Source: Schizophyllum amplum
Lineage: Eukaryota; Basidiomycota; Agaricomycetes; Agaricales; Schizophyllaceae
Direction: 5' to 3'
DNA: 64,000 bases
NCBI GenBank assembly: GCA_007026445.1
Contig: VDMD01000001.1
Location: forward strand, 2,418,001-2,482,000
The position numbers and the translations under genes are program-made. The notes under the pieces were generated by a model. That model did no database searches. It saw only the letters and a program-made list of their open reading frames with translations, and had not been told where the DNA came from. This document shows, piece after piece, positions 22,501-32,781 of this stretch (the first letter of the stretch is position 1; every line of letters begins with the position of its first letter).

Positions 22501-22653
22501 TCGACATCGAGTGTTCCGTACATCTCCGCCCGACTTTCGTCGGTCGATACACTGCCCATGATCCAGTCGTAGACCCTATCATTGCGAAATGTGATGCTGT
22601 AAAGATACACATGAAGAACGTCCAGTGCGTAACTATCGTGTCGGGGCATGGAA

Positions 22654-23406
22654 TCATTGGGAGCCGTTACGCCGCCTCTCGCTTCGCCTACTTCTCCGAG
22701 GAGTCTCCTCCTCTACACCTCCGGCTCCTGAGAATGCCCCCATAGCTTTTGCAGCAAGCCCTGTCAAGCCGCCGTTCTCTTGAAGATAGTTCTTCGCCGA
22801 GTTGGCAATGTTGTCCATGAGTTCGACGACTTCATCCCTCTGGCCCGCGGTCTGTGCTTCTTCCTGGTACTGCCATTCTCGGTGCTTGTCGAAGGACTCC
22901 CATGCTTTGGGTCGCGAATTTTGTGGCCTGCTGCGAGACGATCGGGTACGCCTGGCGTTTGCATCGGTGCCGCCGCCGTTCATCAAGCCGAGAAGTAAGC
23001 CTGCGAGTCCATTGACCATGCCTCCACCATTCCCGAGGGCATTTCCTCCCCCTGCTGCAAGGTATCCTCCTCCTGCAGCGAGCGCAGCAAGGATCGTACC
23101 CCACTTGCAGAACCAGAGCGCCGAGCGGAACATCCAGCTCGTGGTGCGGTACAGGCTCAGCAGCGCGAGGTACGCTACCAGAGCACTGACGAGGGGAGGC
23201 AAGAGCTTCTGAGCATCCCACTCTGCCGGGCTGGTCTGCACTAGGTTCAAGATGAAGGAGACGAGCGCGCTGAAGAGCGCCAGCGCATGGGAAAGCAGTG
23301 ACGTGAGAACCGAGAAGAACGGTGCGGGGACGTTATCCTCGACGAAGTCGAGCAGAGGGTCGAGGAAGGCGGGGAGGGGGATGTTGTCTGGACCAAAGTC
23401 GGCCAT
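22654..23406 (-). CDS. Membrane protein, Apq12-like (nuclear pore assembly)
   Basis: One exon of 250 codons starts at ATG 23406 (MADFGPDNIPLPAFLD). Three hydrophobic stretches follow: ALALFSALVSFILNLV (about residue 40), LLPPLVSALVAYLALLSLY (about 70) and FCKWGTILAALAAGGGYLAA (about 100). A Gly-rich segment then leads to a charged, Arg/Ser-rich cytosolic tail ending RRSRRSERRRNGSQ. The spacing PPL-S-VAYLALLSLYRTTSWM then FCKWG resembles the fungal Apq12 family, which acts at the nuclear envelope and ER in pore assembly and lipid balance. That family call is from pattern memory and is not certain. The tail is longer than in yeast. The frame stays open upstream, but the ATG at 23406 fits the promoter shared with the gene at 23885. 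Confidence 0.6.
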   Translation of the reverse strand: MADFGPDNIPLPAFLDPLLDFVEDNVPAPFFSVLTSLLSHALALFSALVSFILNLVQTSPAEWDAQKLLPPLVSALVAYLALLSLYRTTSWMFRSALWFCKWGTILAALAAGGGYLAAGGGNALGNGGGMVNGLAGLLLGLMNGGGTDANARRTRSSRSRPQNSRPKAWESFDKHREWQYQEEAQTAGQRDEVVELMDNIANSAKNYLQENGGLTGLAAKAMGAFSGAGGVEEETPRRSRRSERRRNGSQ

Positions 23407-23884
23407 CCTGGTGGACGTCTGCGGCGCGGTACGCGGAAGCAAACAGGCGCGCGTGCGACGTGGTCGGCTACAAGGGGAGGCTTTGGCGCTGTTTGGCCAC
23501 GATCTGGGGCAGCTAGACGTGGGAAAGTCACCGGAAAAAGTTCTTTCTCGGCATCGGAGGCACCGGCCAGACCGCGGGTGGCTGCGATCGCAGCGAGAAG
23601 AGACCCCCTGAATGCCTTTACGAGAGCAATTCTTGCCTTTTGGGGACATAGTTTCAGCGAATTTGGGGTGCGGATAACGCGCCGGGGAAGTGCCGGAGGG
23701 GTTATGACGACAAAAGCTAGCCTTCTCCGGTGAAACAGGCACGTGACCAGACCCGCGTACATATAAACGATCGGCTCGAGCACAAACTCTTCCCCCACTT
23801 CTTGGCTCCCCGCCATCAAACTTGCCAGCGCTGCATAGGCCCGCTATCGCCTCCCACCCGCTTCCCCTTCCAACATCCGAAGCC
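23407..23884. promoter_or_regulatory. Divergent promoter with TATA-like box at 23762
   Basis: The start codons at 23406 (minus) and 23885 (plus) are 478 nt apart. A plus-strand TATAAA at 23762-23767 lies about 120 nt upstream of the 23885 ATG. Confidence 0.45.
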
Positions 23885-24439
23885 ATGGCCATGAAGCGCA
23901 AGTTCGACAATGCCTCTAGCGACGACGAGGACGCTCGCGTATGTGCCTTAACCCCCCTCCACATAGTTGATGAAGCTGACCCTCGTGACGCGCAGGACAC
24001 CAAGCAGCTCAAGCTGGTGCCCTTCCCCAGCTACTCCGACGACGACTCTGCTATGTCTGACGCGGAGTCTCTCTACCACCACGAGCGTTACTCGTCAAAC
24101 GCCAGTACTTCTTCGAACGCGTCCTCTTACTCCGCTACCTGTACGTGACGCTTCCCCAGTAGCATATATGCCCATGTACTGACGCTTCATAGTCATGAAC
24201 CCACTCACCTCCAACCCACCTAGTCCGACGGAAGGCCGTAGGCAACCCGGCGGTTTCATGGACCACGGGTGTGTTGTCTCCCTGCATACATCTCCGCTGT
24301 CGTTCACAATTCCCGCAGGACGAACTGCACCCAAATCCCGAAGCTGCGCGTCGCCTGCGCCGCGGGTCCCAACGGCCGCCGCGCGATGTGGAGCCATTGC
24401 GAACAATGTGGCAACATCTGGATGGTCGACTGCGACTAA
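23885..24439 (+). CDS. Small conserved protein with C-terminal Cys motif
   Basis: Four exons join to about 131 aa. The N-terminus is basic then acidic (MAMKRKFDNASSDDEDAR) and is followed by a Ser-rich disordered stretch. The last exon begins after a GTGTGT..CCGCAG intron and reads GTNCTQIPKLRVACAAGPNG, then RRAMWSHCEQCGNIWMVDCD. The conserved-looking end holds six Cys, including CEQC, which could bind zinc. Fungal proteins with a CTQIPKLRVACA-type end are familiar to me, but no function is known to me. All introns are canonical and the stop is at 24437-24439. Confidence 0.7.
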
Positions 24440-25728
24440 CCGACTCACCGACCTACCGCCTCGCCCCTCAAGCTCACCTCTGACCCGATAATCGCCCAAC
24501 CTCGCTCCAACTCTGACCGCCAAAGCAAACTCACCAATAACCATTATCATTTCTCTTATTTCCCTTCTGTTTGTTTGTGCTCGCAACTCTCGTCCCTCCA
24601 TCCATCTATTGTTCTGTGAATAACTTATTCCATCCGCTTCCGCCATTGCTCTGTAACCTCATCCTGCGACACCCTCTCCCCTTTTCCAACTTCTACTCAA
24701 CCCTTTTCACCATTCCTTGACTAGGCGGCTTCTCCCGACATCGACTTCAGCGACCGACAATCGACCGGCATGGACGACGACGACACCGACACCGACACCG
24801 ACTTCGACCGCCGATCTCAACCTTCCGGTCGACGATATAATTTCCCTCAGTCTTTATATCGTCAACGTCACCTACGAGCATCCCTGTCGTCTCTCAATTC
24901 CCCATGCTCAGTATCTCGCCGTCTTCCCGTCCAATTGTGGCACGTCCTTGTCGGATCATGTCTATCAGACGGCCTTGTCGCTTGCCAATCTACAAAAGGA
25001 CGGCGCGTGGACAAGCGCCGTCCATGCTTCGCACAGTAGTCGTAGTTTTTGTATCGCAATGTAATCCAACAAGTCAGCCTGCTGATCCTGGCAGTGCAAT
25101 CCTCTACTCTTGAGTGATGAACGTTCTGAACATCTGAACGTTGAACACTGCTTAGGATACTGCTTTGGTTCGAAGAAGCAGTGGAATGGACTGCAGGCGC
25201 CGCAATCATCGTGAGATCAGGGAGTTCACGCTACGCAAAGTCCGTGCTCTGTGCCGTGGTAACCTCCAGCACTGCTCTGCCTGTCGACCCTTGGTACGCC
25301 CGCCCGTGAGTCGCTCGTGCTGCGTCCGCTGAGGCTATTATCAGTCGGATTCGCGCCCTCTGCTCAGCCTCCCGTCCATTTATCTTGTCCCATAGCAATC
25401 AACCTTACAAAAACGAGATATGCGAGCTGAAGAGGATCATAAAATATCAGCCAGTCCCATATACTGAAAGTAACCTATGAACGAAACGATCTCACGAATC
25501 GGCCCACGCTCGCTCAGTCACTCTCACGATATAGGCTCAAAGTTTGTGAATCGATTGTGTTTATCGTCTAGTATACGTATAAATAATCTCAGAGGAATCG
25601 GCAGTGATTTGAGCAAAGGGGAGGGGGAGGAAGCGTGAGGGGGGGAACCCCGGTTGTACCCCTCAGCGAAACACCCGCCATAGTAAACGACTCGCCTGGT
25701 CGTTCACTGTGAGGTCTTGTAGGAAGGT
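24440..25728. other. Long pyrimidine-rich 3' flank, then gene-poor DNA
   Basis: From 24440 to about 25080 the plus strand is strongly C/T-rich with CGAC-rich repeats (GACACCGACACCGACACCG) and reads like a long 3' UTR or transcribed spacer. A perfect hairpin sits near its end (24998-25023). From 25100 to 25728 I see no gene; a G-rich tract lies near 25615-25650. Confidence 0.45.
24998..25023 (+). repeat. Perfect 9-bp GC-rich hairpin
   Basis: GGACGGCGC (24998-25006) and GCGCCGTCC (25015-25023) pair perfectly around an 8-nt loop. It is near the end of the C/T-rich stretch and about 35 nt before a T/A-rich run, so it could mark an RNA 3' end. Confidence 0.55.
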
Positions 25729-25868
25729 CTATCTAGGTTCAATAAGACTACATACAACGTTTGGAGAGGTGAATCGAGCGGATTGTCCTGCAAGCTTGCA
25801 GAACGTGTCGTATTCTGGTCGATAGAGGTCACCCTCCTGTTCACGGCAGTCTGGGCTCCGCAGTGCAG

Positions 25869-26415
25869 CTATTGGTCTGAAGTTTTGGGCGCATACATCT
25901 GATACTTTCCCATACACCATATGATTCTCTCGGGCATTCCGAGACTTCTGGGCGACGCCATCCGGGTGTTTCGTTGAAGGGGCCGGTTTCGGTTACTAGG
26001 GGTTACTTTCAGTTGTGGTAAGTGTTGGAGGTGGCGAAGGGACGCAATCTCCTCTTGCATCCTCTCCATTTGCCTCCGCAAAGCCTCTGCCATCGGTCTG
26101 AACAACGAGCCCTCAGCAGGATCGACACGGTGGGTCTGATCCTGCAGTGTCGTGTACTGCGCCTCCAAGTCCCGCATGCGCATATCAAGCCATTCAAGGT
26201 AACTACCGTGCTGTCGTCCGTCGTATCATACCAGGTGCTGTTGTAGACAGTGTTCTTGTCGGGCTGAGCGGTGCAAGCTGGTCGGGGGCCATGGAGGGTG
26301 CAGGAATGGATAGCAAGGGGATCGAAAGCGCGACAGGGAGGATGGATATCTGCTCTCTGTGGTGCGGCGGAGTGAGCAGGTCTACGCCCTTGAACAGATC
26401 TGTCCCACGGACCAA
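25869..26415 (-). pseudogene. Possible coiled-coil gene fragment
   Basis: The minus-strand frame ending at 25869 contains a convincing coiled-coil block, LEWLDMRMRDLEAQ then RVDPAEGSLFRPMAEALR and RQMERMQEEIASLRHLQH. Such blocks are common at the C-terminus of basidiomycete membrane-anchored hypothetical proteins. Upstream, a Pro/Leu-rich frame (TPPHHREQISILPVALSIPL, in 26203-26415) may be an earlier exon, but I could not join the two in frame with a canonical intron. No membrane segment or start was found. I read this as a remnant or a gene whose exons I failed to resolve. Confidence 0.35.
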
Positions 26416-28141
26416 GCCTCCGCTGACTTGTAGGTGACGCTAGCCTCGTCCGTTCCCGGGGAGCGTCCACCGTGATGTTGCGCGAGCGCGCGGACGCGCC
26501 AACTATCAGACAATGCAGGAGAACGAGAGCCTCACGAGAGCCCTCGCAGTCATAGCGTGCTGATATATGGTCGTTGGTGGAAGGAGGCGTTGACCAGCGG
26601 ATTGTCCGGGTACTGTGGTCTTGTATACAGCGCCCACGGATGAGCAACGCCGGATCCGGGAGCTGGCGGTCAGAGGTTCAAGGGGTGTCCGTATCGCAGC
26701 GCAGACCTGGCGCAGATACTTACACGAAGGAACAGCAAATATCAGCCTTTATCGCGCCCGTCCCCCGCGCCTATAGACTGCCACTTTCACTTGAAGCTGA
26801 ATGGATCATTATTGGCCCTTTCCCTGATGTTAGCAACTCCGCTGAAGCCTTGTGTGCTCTTCGTATTATTTCAGGTTTACCAGACTGCACAGAGTACCTC
26901 GAGAGCCCAGAAAGAGGAGCAGATGGTCAGGTCGCCGCATGAGTTCGTGATATTCGGTTGTCTGCGCCGGAAATGTACCCATCCGCTTTCTGGTTTTCCA
27001 GCGGGCGCTTCAGTCCCAGATGCATCGATACAAGGTCTCTGGTCATGAGCTCCTCAAATCAGTTTACCTGAAGGGACTCGGTGCGGACGCGTGCACACCA
27101 GCGCGAGAAGGACAAACAGCAACAATTACTAATCCGAATCGTTAACTTTGAATTTTGTCAGGTGACTCTTCCCACGCGCTCAAAATCTCAACTTGCCCCA
27201 CATGGTAGGTGTTCAGCTGACCTTATTCCCAACCGCACATCCACCTCTCATTTCCGTGCCGCCGCGACCCACGCCCTTGAGAGACGCCTCCGCGTGCAGA
27301 TATCGCAAGCACGACGTCCATCTGACGTCCATTCGATCCAAGGAGCGCGGACGACAACAGGGCGGAGTACGGGGGAGGAGGACAGGGAAGCGCACGGCCG
27401 CGGGGAATGTACGGGCCTCTAGGGTACGTGTCTATCGGTCTCAATATTTTTCCTCAGCTGAGGATGGCTGCCCTGCCCTGCATCGCATGTCGAGCGCGTG
27501 ATATGCACAATATGTTCTAGACACGCGTTCGCAAGCGGTGCGATATATCATATAGCCTCCCTTCATTTACACGCACTCTACAGCCAGCGAAAACAGGAAA
27601 TATCCTGACGTTTCAAGTATGCAAGCTGTATGCGCAGGTTTGTGCCACCTCGCAGACTCGCTATCGCCCGTTGCAATTGAGCGAGCGAAGCTAGACCCGG
27701 TGTTGCGCATATCGTCTGCCGTGACGCGGCTTCCCCGCGGTTTTGCACTGCACACAAAAGTATCGCACTGTGTATTGAAATGGCGTTTGTCCTGTATGTA
27801 TCTCCCCTTCAAATTATGAGGGATTTCCTGGGCAGGAGCACTGAACATCCTTGAAGTTCAACCGTCTCTGCAAGGCCCGGGCCAAAGCAAGAGGTTGCTC
27901 CCGCTTGCAAACTGCCTCCATGCCCCAGGTGCAATGTCCATCAGATGAACGATCGGCCTTTCCTTCCCCAGATATGGGTGGATACTGCGTGTAGTGCCCC
28001 GCGGGCAGCTGTCGAAGAGACAGCTAACGCTCGCCGTTGATTTGATCTGCCACCCGGACTGAATACCAGGAGTAACCTGCCAACCAATTCCCCTCCAGCG
28101 TCTCTTCAACGCCGCTGTTCTACACCTTCAGTCGCGCAGCG
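26416..28141. other. Gene-poor stretch
   Basis: Short open frames occur on both strands without domain, codon or splice support. The last few hundred bases are the upstream region of the MFS pseudogene. I see no gene here. Confidence 0.45.
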
Positions 28142-30419
28142 ATGTCTTCTTCAGACAAGATAGACACCGAAAAGGGCTCTGTTGAGCACACTGAGCAGGT
28201 CGACCTGCAGGAGAGGCTTGTCAACAATGTGAATGCCAGGTGCGTACGAGTCGTTCATTGTTGCTTCCGACCGATGCTGACCGGTTATTTTCAGAATTTA
28301 GAATCCCCTCTATGGCATCAAGAAGGGCACGCTCCTGCGCCAGGTCGAGGAGTTCTGCGACGAGAAAGGCCTCACCGAACACGTCGACCTCTTTAAGCGC
28401 GGCGCTCTATTGGCGCAAAACCCTACGGGCTACGAAGACATCCCGGAGCTCACGGATGATGACCGCGCCGCTGTCCTCTACGAGCGCGAACGTCAGTCAC
28501 TCTAACTCCACCGTTGCGACATATCGCTCATTCTAACTCTGTACACAGACAGGTGGGCGCAGCCCAGCGCGCTATACCTGACGGTTGTCATCTGCTGTCT
28601 GGCAGCGGCCGTCCAGGCCCAGGGCTGGGACCAGACGGGCAGCAATGTCGCGAATCTATCGTTCCCGCAAGAGTTCGGTATACCCATCGACGACCCTAAC
28701 AATCCCAATCGCGAGAGAAATGAATGGATTGTTGGCATTATAAACGCAGGGTAAGCCAGTACGCGAGTGCCTGTTCATGTCAGGATTAATGCTCCGACAG
28801 CCCTTACCTCGCTTGCGCTGGACTTGGTTGCTGAGTACGTATTGAGTGTTGTAATTGGTTGTATACTTAACCACCTCAGATTACGGACCCTTTGAACCAC
28901 TACCTCGGCCGTCGCGGCACGATTTTCGTCTGCGGCATCTTCTGTACGGTCGCCGTCATCGACTCCGGCCTCACGCAGACTTGGCAGCAGCTCTTTGTCT
29001 GCCGTCTCCTATTGGGCATCGGTATGGGCGCGAAGGCATCCACCACCCCCGTCTTCGCCGCCGAGAATGTCCCTGCACCAATTCGTGGCGGCCTCGTCAT
29101 GTCCTGGCAGCTCTGGGTACGCACGAACTTCTGCAGTTCGTTGTATAGCTTACTAACTACTACCTGGTAGACCGCCTTCGGCATTTGGCTCGGCTTCGGG
29201 GCGAACCTCGCGATGAATGACCTCGGCGCCATCGCCTGGCGCTTGCAGCTCGGGTCCGCCTTCATCCCTGCCGTGCCCATGACACTCGGCATCTACTTTT
29301 GCCCGGAATCGCCTCGCTGATACATGAAGCACAACCGCTACGCGGAGGCCTTCAAGTCCTTCAAGCACCTGAGAAACACAGAGATCCAGGCCGCGCGGGA
29401 CTTGTACTATGTACATCGTCAACTCGTCGAGGAATTCGAGGTCCTCAAGGGCTCTAGCTACTTCAAACGGCTCGTCGAGCTTTTCACGATTCCACGCGTA
29501 CGCCGCGCGACGCTCGCCAGCGGTATCGTCATGCTTGCACAGCAGGTGCGTGCCGTCCCGAGTCGAGCCAGTCTTTATGCTGATAGAACTGGCGTAGATG
29601 TGCGGAATCAACATCATCGCCTTCTATTCATCATCCGTTTTTACGGATGCGGGCTATACGCCAACGCAGGCGTTGTGGGCGTCCTTCGGGTTCGGCCTGG
29701 TCAATTTTCTTTTCGCATTCCCGGCTGTCTGGGTAAGGCATCGTCCTATCAAGAGTGCTTGATACTGACCGCCGCGTACAGACCATCGACACTTTTGGTA
29801 GACGCAACCTGCTCCTCTTCACGTTCCCGAACATGTTCTGGACGCTGCTGGCCGCCGGTCTATGCTTCCAGATCCCTGACGGCAGCTCTGCGAAGGTGCC
29901 GCTCACCGCGTTCTTCATTTACCTCGTCGCCGGTACGCGCCTTGCCCGTACCCTATCTTCTGCATACTGACGATTGACTTCATGTAGCCTTCTATTCTCC
30001 TGGAGAAGGACCCGTGCCGTTTACGTACTCTGCCGAGGTCTTTCCGCTAACCCACTGTGAACTTGGAATGTAGATGGACCGCACGGGAGGTGCGTATGAT
30101 CACTACCTGAACGAATGTATGTGTTGCTTGACCTGCATGCCCAGCATTCGGCTTCTACGCTGGCCTGAACCTCGTCGCGCTGCTGTTCATATTTCGCAGG
30201 CTCTTGCCTGAGACGAAGCAGCGGACGCTGGAAGAGCTGGACTACGTGTTCGCTGTGCCGACGAGCAAGCACATGAGCTATCAGGTCAATAAGACGCTGC
30301 CGAACTGGCTGAAGCGATATGTTCTACTACAGAAGGACGCGAAGCTGGAGCCGTTATACCACCTTGACCACGTCGAGTCCATCACGGTTTTCGAGAAGCT
30401 TAAGGGTGTTGGGCATTAA
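28142..30419 (+). pseudogene. MFS sugar-transporter pseudogene
   Basis: The exon series reads as a major facilitator sugar transporter: [106 protein letters not shown] and LLPETKQRTLEELDYVF. Introns remain canonical. In-frame stops interrupt it: TAG at 28299-28301 (where family members have Gln before NPLYG), TGA at 28832-28834 (Trp position before the exon end), TGA at 29318-29320 (Trp of PESPRW) and TAG at 30071-30073. Around 30071 about 80 nt encoding the penultimate membrane helix appear deleted. Three of the stops fit single C-to-T or G-to-A changes. The intact equivalent would import a hexose or polyol. Confidence 0.82.
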
Positions 30420-31152
30420 TAGCGTGAACTTACGTATCTTGGTCTTTGCATCATGTATTTACTACCAACATCATCTGAAGAATAAATCGTGCCTTGACGA
30501 AGCAGCAACGCTGCAGTACATAGAATCAGGCCTCCTCCATCGAGCCAGGCCGGGAGCAGATCTTGGACTTGAGTTATGTGGCATCGTGGTTTTTTGTACG
30601 CAGATGTGAGGCAGCTCCGGGCAGTGAGGCAGACGAGGACAGACGTTGCGCGATGCCTTCCTCTCTACACACAGCGTTACATGACACGAGGAAGTACATT
30701 GACATGGTTTGAAGTAACTTGCTTCTCATGCAAACTTCGAACATCGGACACTGACAATAGAGGTGTACACGCAAGGATTCCCAATTTCGCAAGACGAAGA
30801 TAAGTACATGTTCATACGCAATACATTGGAGACCGAGGACGGAAGTATAGTGACAACACCCACCCACGATGGGGGCGACGGGGAACATGCCAGGTACTAG
30901 TACAAGCCGGATCGTGGACGAAAACGACGAGTGCTCGAGGGAAAGGAAGGGCGCTGGTAGGAACACGTGGATGAGTGAGTCAAGTACAAGCATTGCGTTA
31001 CGTTTATCGAAAGCATAAGGGGCGGACTATGACACAGGAAGGGCAAGCGCAGTCAAGTCGATAGAGAGGACGATGAGCATGAATATGTGAGGCCAGCGAA
31101 GGGCAAGGTCCATCGGAAGGGGAAGGGTGAGGCCGACAGCAATGCTTGGCGC
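30420..31152. other. Intergenic 3' flanks
   Basis: This holds the 3' flank of the MFS pseudogene and of the RRM gene, which converge here. Open frames overlap on both strands without support. Confidence 0.5.
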
Positions 31153-32199
31153 TTAGTAGCCGCCGCTCTGGCCGCCGTAGCCGCCGCTGCTCTGACCACC
31201 GTAACCGCCTGCTGAGACGATGAGCAACGTACACGTCATCTATCAGTAAGGGAACTGACCCTGCTGGTAGCCACCGCCGCCGTAGCCGCCCTGGCTAGCG
31301 CCGTAGCCGCCAGAGCTGCCACCGTAGCCGCCGCTGCTGCCGCCGTAGCCGCCGCTACCACCGTAGCCGCCGCCTATAGAGCATAAGTGTGACAAAGTAA
31401 ATGGTCGAGAAACGATGTACTTTGCTCACCACCGTAGCCGCCGCTACCACCACCACCGTAGCCACCGCCTATGGAAGATGAGTGTGAATAAGCTTATGGG
31501 CGAGAAATGTTGTACTCTGCCCACCACCGTAGCCACCTCCACCGCCGCCGTAGCCTGAGATCGGGGTAGATCAGGAACAGTATCTATGAAGACGTATCAA
31601 TCTACGCACCACCACCACCTCCGCCGCCTCCACCGCGGGCGTTGGCGAGGTTGACCTTGATGCGGCGGCCGTCGAGCTCCTGCTCGTTGAGGCTGCCGAT
31701 CGCCGACTCGGCCTCACTGGGCGACGAGAAGGTGACGAAGCCGAAGCCACGGGAGCGACCGGTCTCGCGGTCGCGCATCACGATGGACTAGGGAGGCACA
31801 AGCAATCATCAGATCGGGCAACAAGACAAAGGGAAGGGCGAAGCGAGGCAGGCAGGCTGCCTCGTGCATGTGGGGGGATGTGGGGAGATGCATCATCGGA
31901 CGCGCAGATGTTGGTCGGATGGTTGCGATGGTGCGATGGACAAGAGCGACAAGACATGAACGCGTACATCGAGGACCTGGCCAAAGTTGGAGAATGCCTG
32001 TATTGTGAAACGAACAACGATTGGTAAGGACATCGGGGGCACGGCGTAGCACTGACTTGGCGCAGGGTGTCATCGGTCGTGTTCCAGCTCAGGTTACTAC
32101 AAGAACATCAGTTGAGCGGTGTCCCCCGCGAGAGGGACGGGCGCGCCGAGCGCTGAGCACGAGAGGAGGCACGAACCCGACGTAAACTTTTGTAGACAT
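31153..32199 (-). CDS. RRM glycine-rich RNA-binding protein
   Basis: A single RNA recognition motif followed by a Gly/Tyr-rich tail, like plant and fungal glycine-rich RNA-binding proteins that handle mRNA in stress. Exon 1 is only eight codons (MSTKVYVG, RNP2), then NLSWNTTDDTLRQ, AFSNFGQVLD, SIVMRDRETGRSRGFGFVTF (RNP1), SSPSEAESAIGSLNEQELDG and RRIKVNLANARGG. The tail is coded by several small exons of GGYGGG repeats and ends GGQSGGY with stop TAA at 31153-31155. All introns are 50-100 nt and GT-AG. Two adjacent tail exon-intron units are duplicated. A TATATAAG box lies about 145 nt upstream of the ATG. Confidence 0.88.
31371..31524 (-). repeat. Tandem exon-intron duplication in the RRM gene tail
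   Basis: Two introns, 31374-31429 and 31469-31524, are both 56 nt and clearly homologous (shared blocks such as TCTCG, CATAAG-like and CTCATCTTCC/CTTATGCTC ends). They are separated by a 39-nt (13-codon) exon, giving a 95-bp period that preserves frame. Confidence 0.65.
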
Positions 32200-32781
32200 G
32201 ATGACTGCGTTCGATAATATATAACAGAACCGATTCCAGCAAAACAGAAAACCTGAGAGACAGAAACCCAGAAACGGAACAGCGGCCGAGAAGGGGACTG
32301 GTTAGGGAGAAGACGGTCGGGGCTCTCTTGCTCTGCGCCCCAGTCTTATATACACCGATCTAAATTTTCAAACTCAGCTGCCCCAGCGGGTGACTAATCC
32401 TTCCTTCTGTGGCGCAATTGCGGCATCGCAACCTGCCGACTTCCGCCCGCTCGCCCCCGCCCGGTTCGGTTCAGTTCAAACAGCCATGCAATTGAGATTG
32501 GATCCGGTAAACCAGTGCCAGGGAAAAACAACAGTGTAGTAAGTGCAGATGCGGACAACGACTCGAACCGAAATGTTCAGTCAGCGAGAGGCGATGGAAA
32601 CTATGCTACTAGGGACCTGCAGTGCAAGTGTAGATGTGCGACAATGTATGTACATGGGAAGGACTCATTACTATGGTAGATGGGAGGCATAACAGGGCGT
32701 GAAACGAAACATCAGGTCGTAAAATGGTAGGGTGGGCTAACCGCCCATCCTCGTCGAAGGAACAAGAGGAGGCTGGCTTAC
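32200..32781. promoter_or_regulatory. RRM gene promoter with TATA box; 3' flank of ABC gene
   Basis: On the minus strand TATATAAG lies at about 32344-32352, about 145 nt upstream of the RRM ATG at 32199. The remainder is the 3' flank of the ABC transporter gene ending at 32782. No other gene is seen. Confidence 0.5.

Noticed and set aside
28142..30419. Intact MFS transporter with stops explained by alternative splicing
   Set aside because: The stops fall inside conserved blocks (PESPRW, NPLYG) where skipping would remove essential helices, and a membrane helix is deleted.
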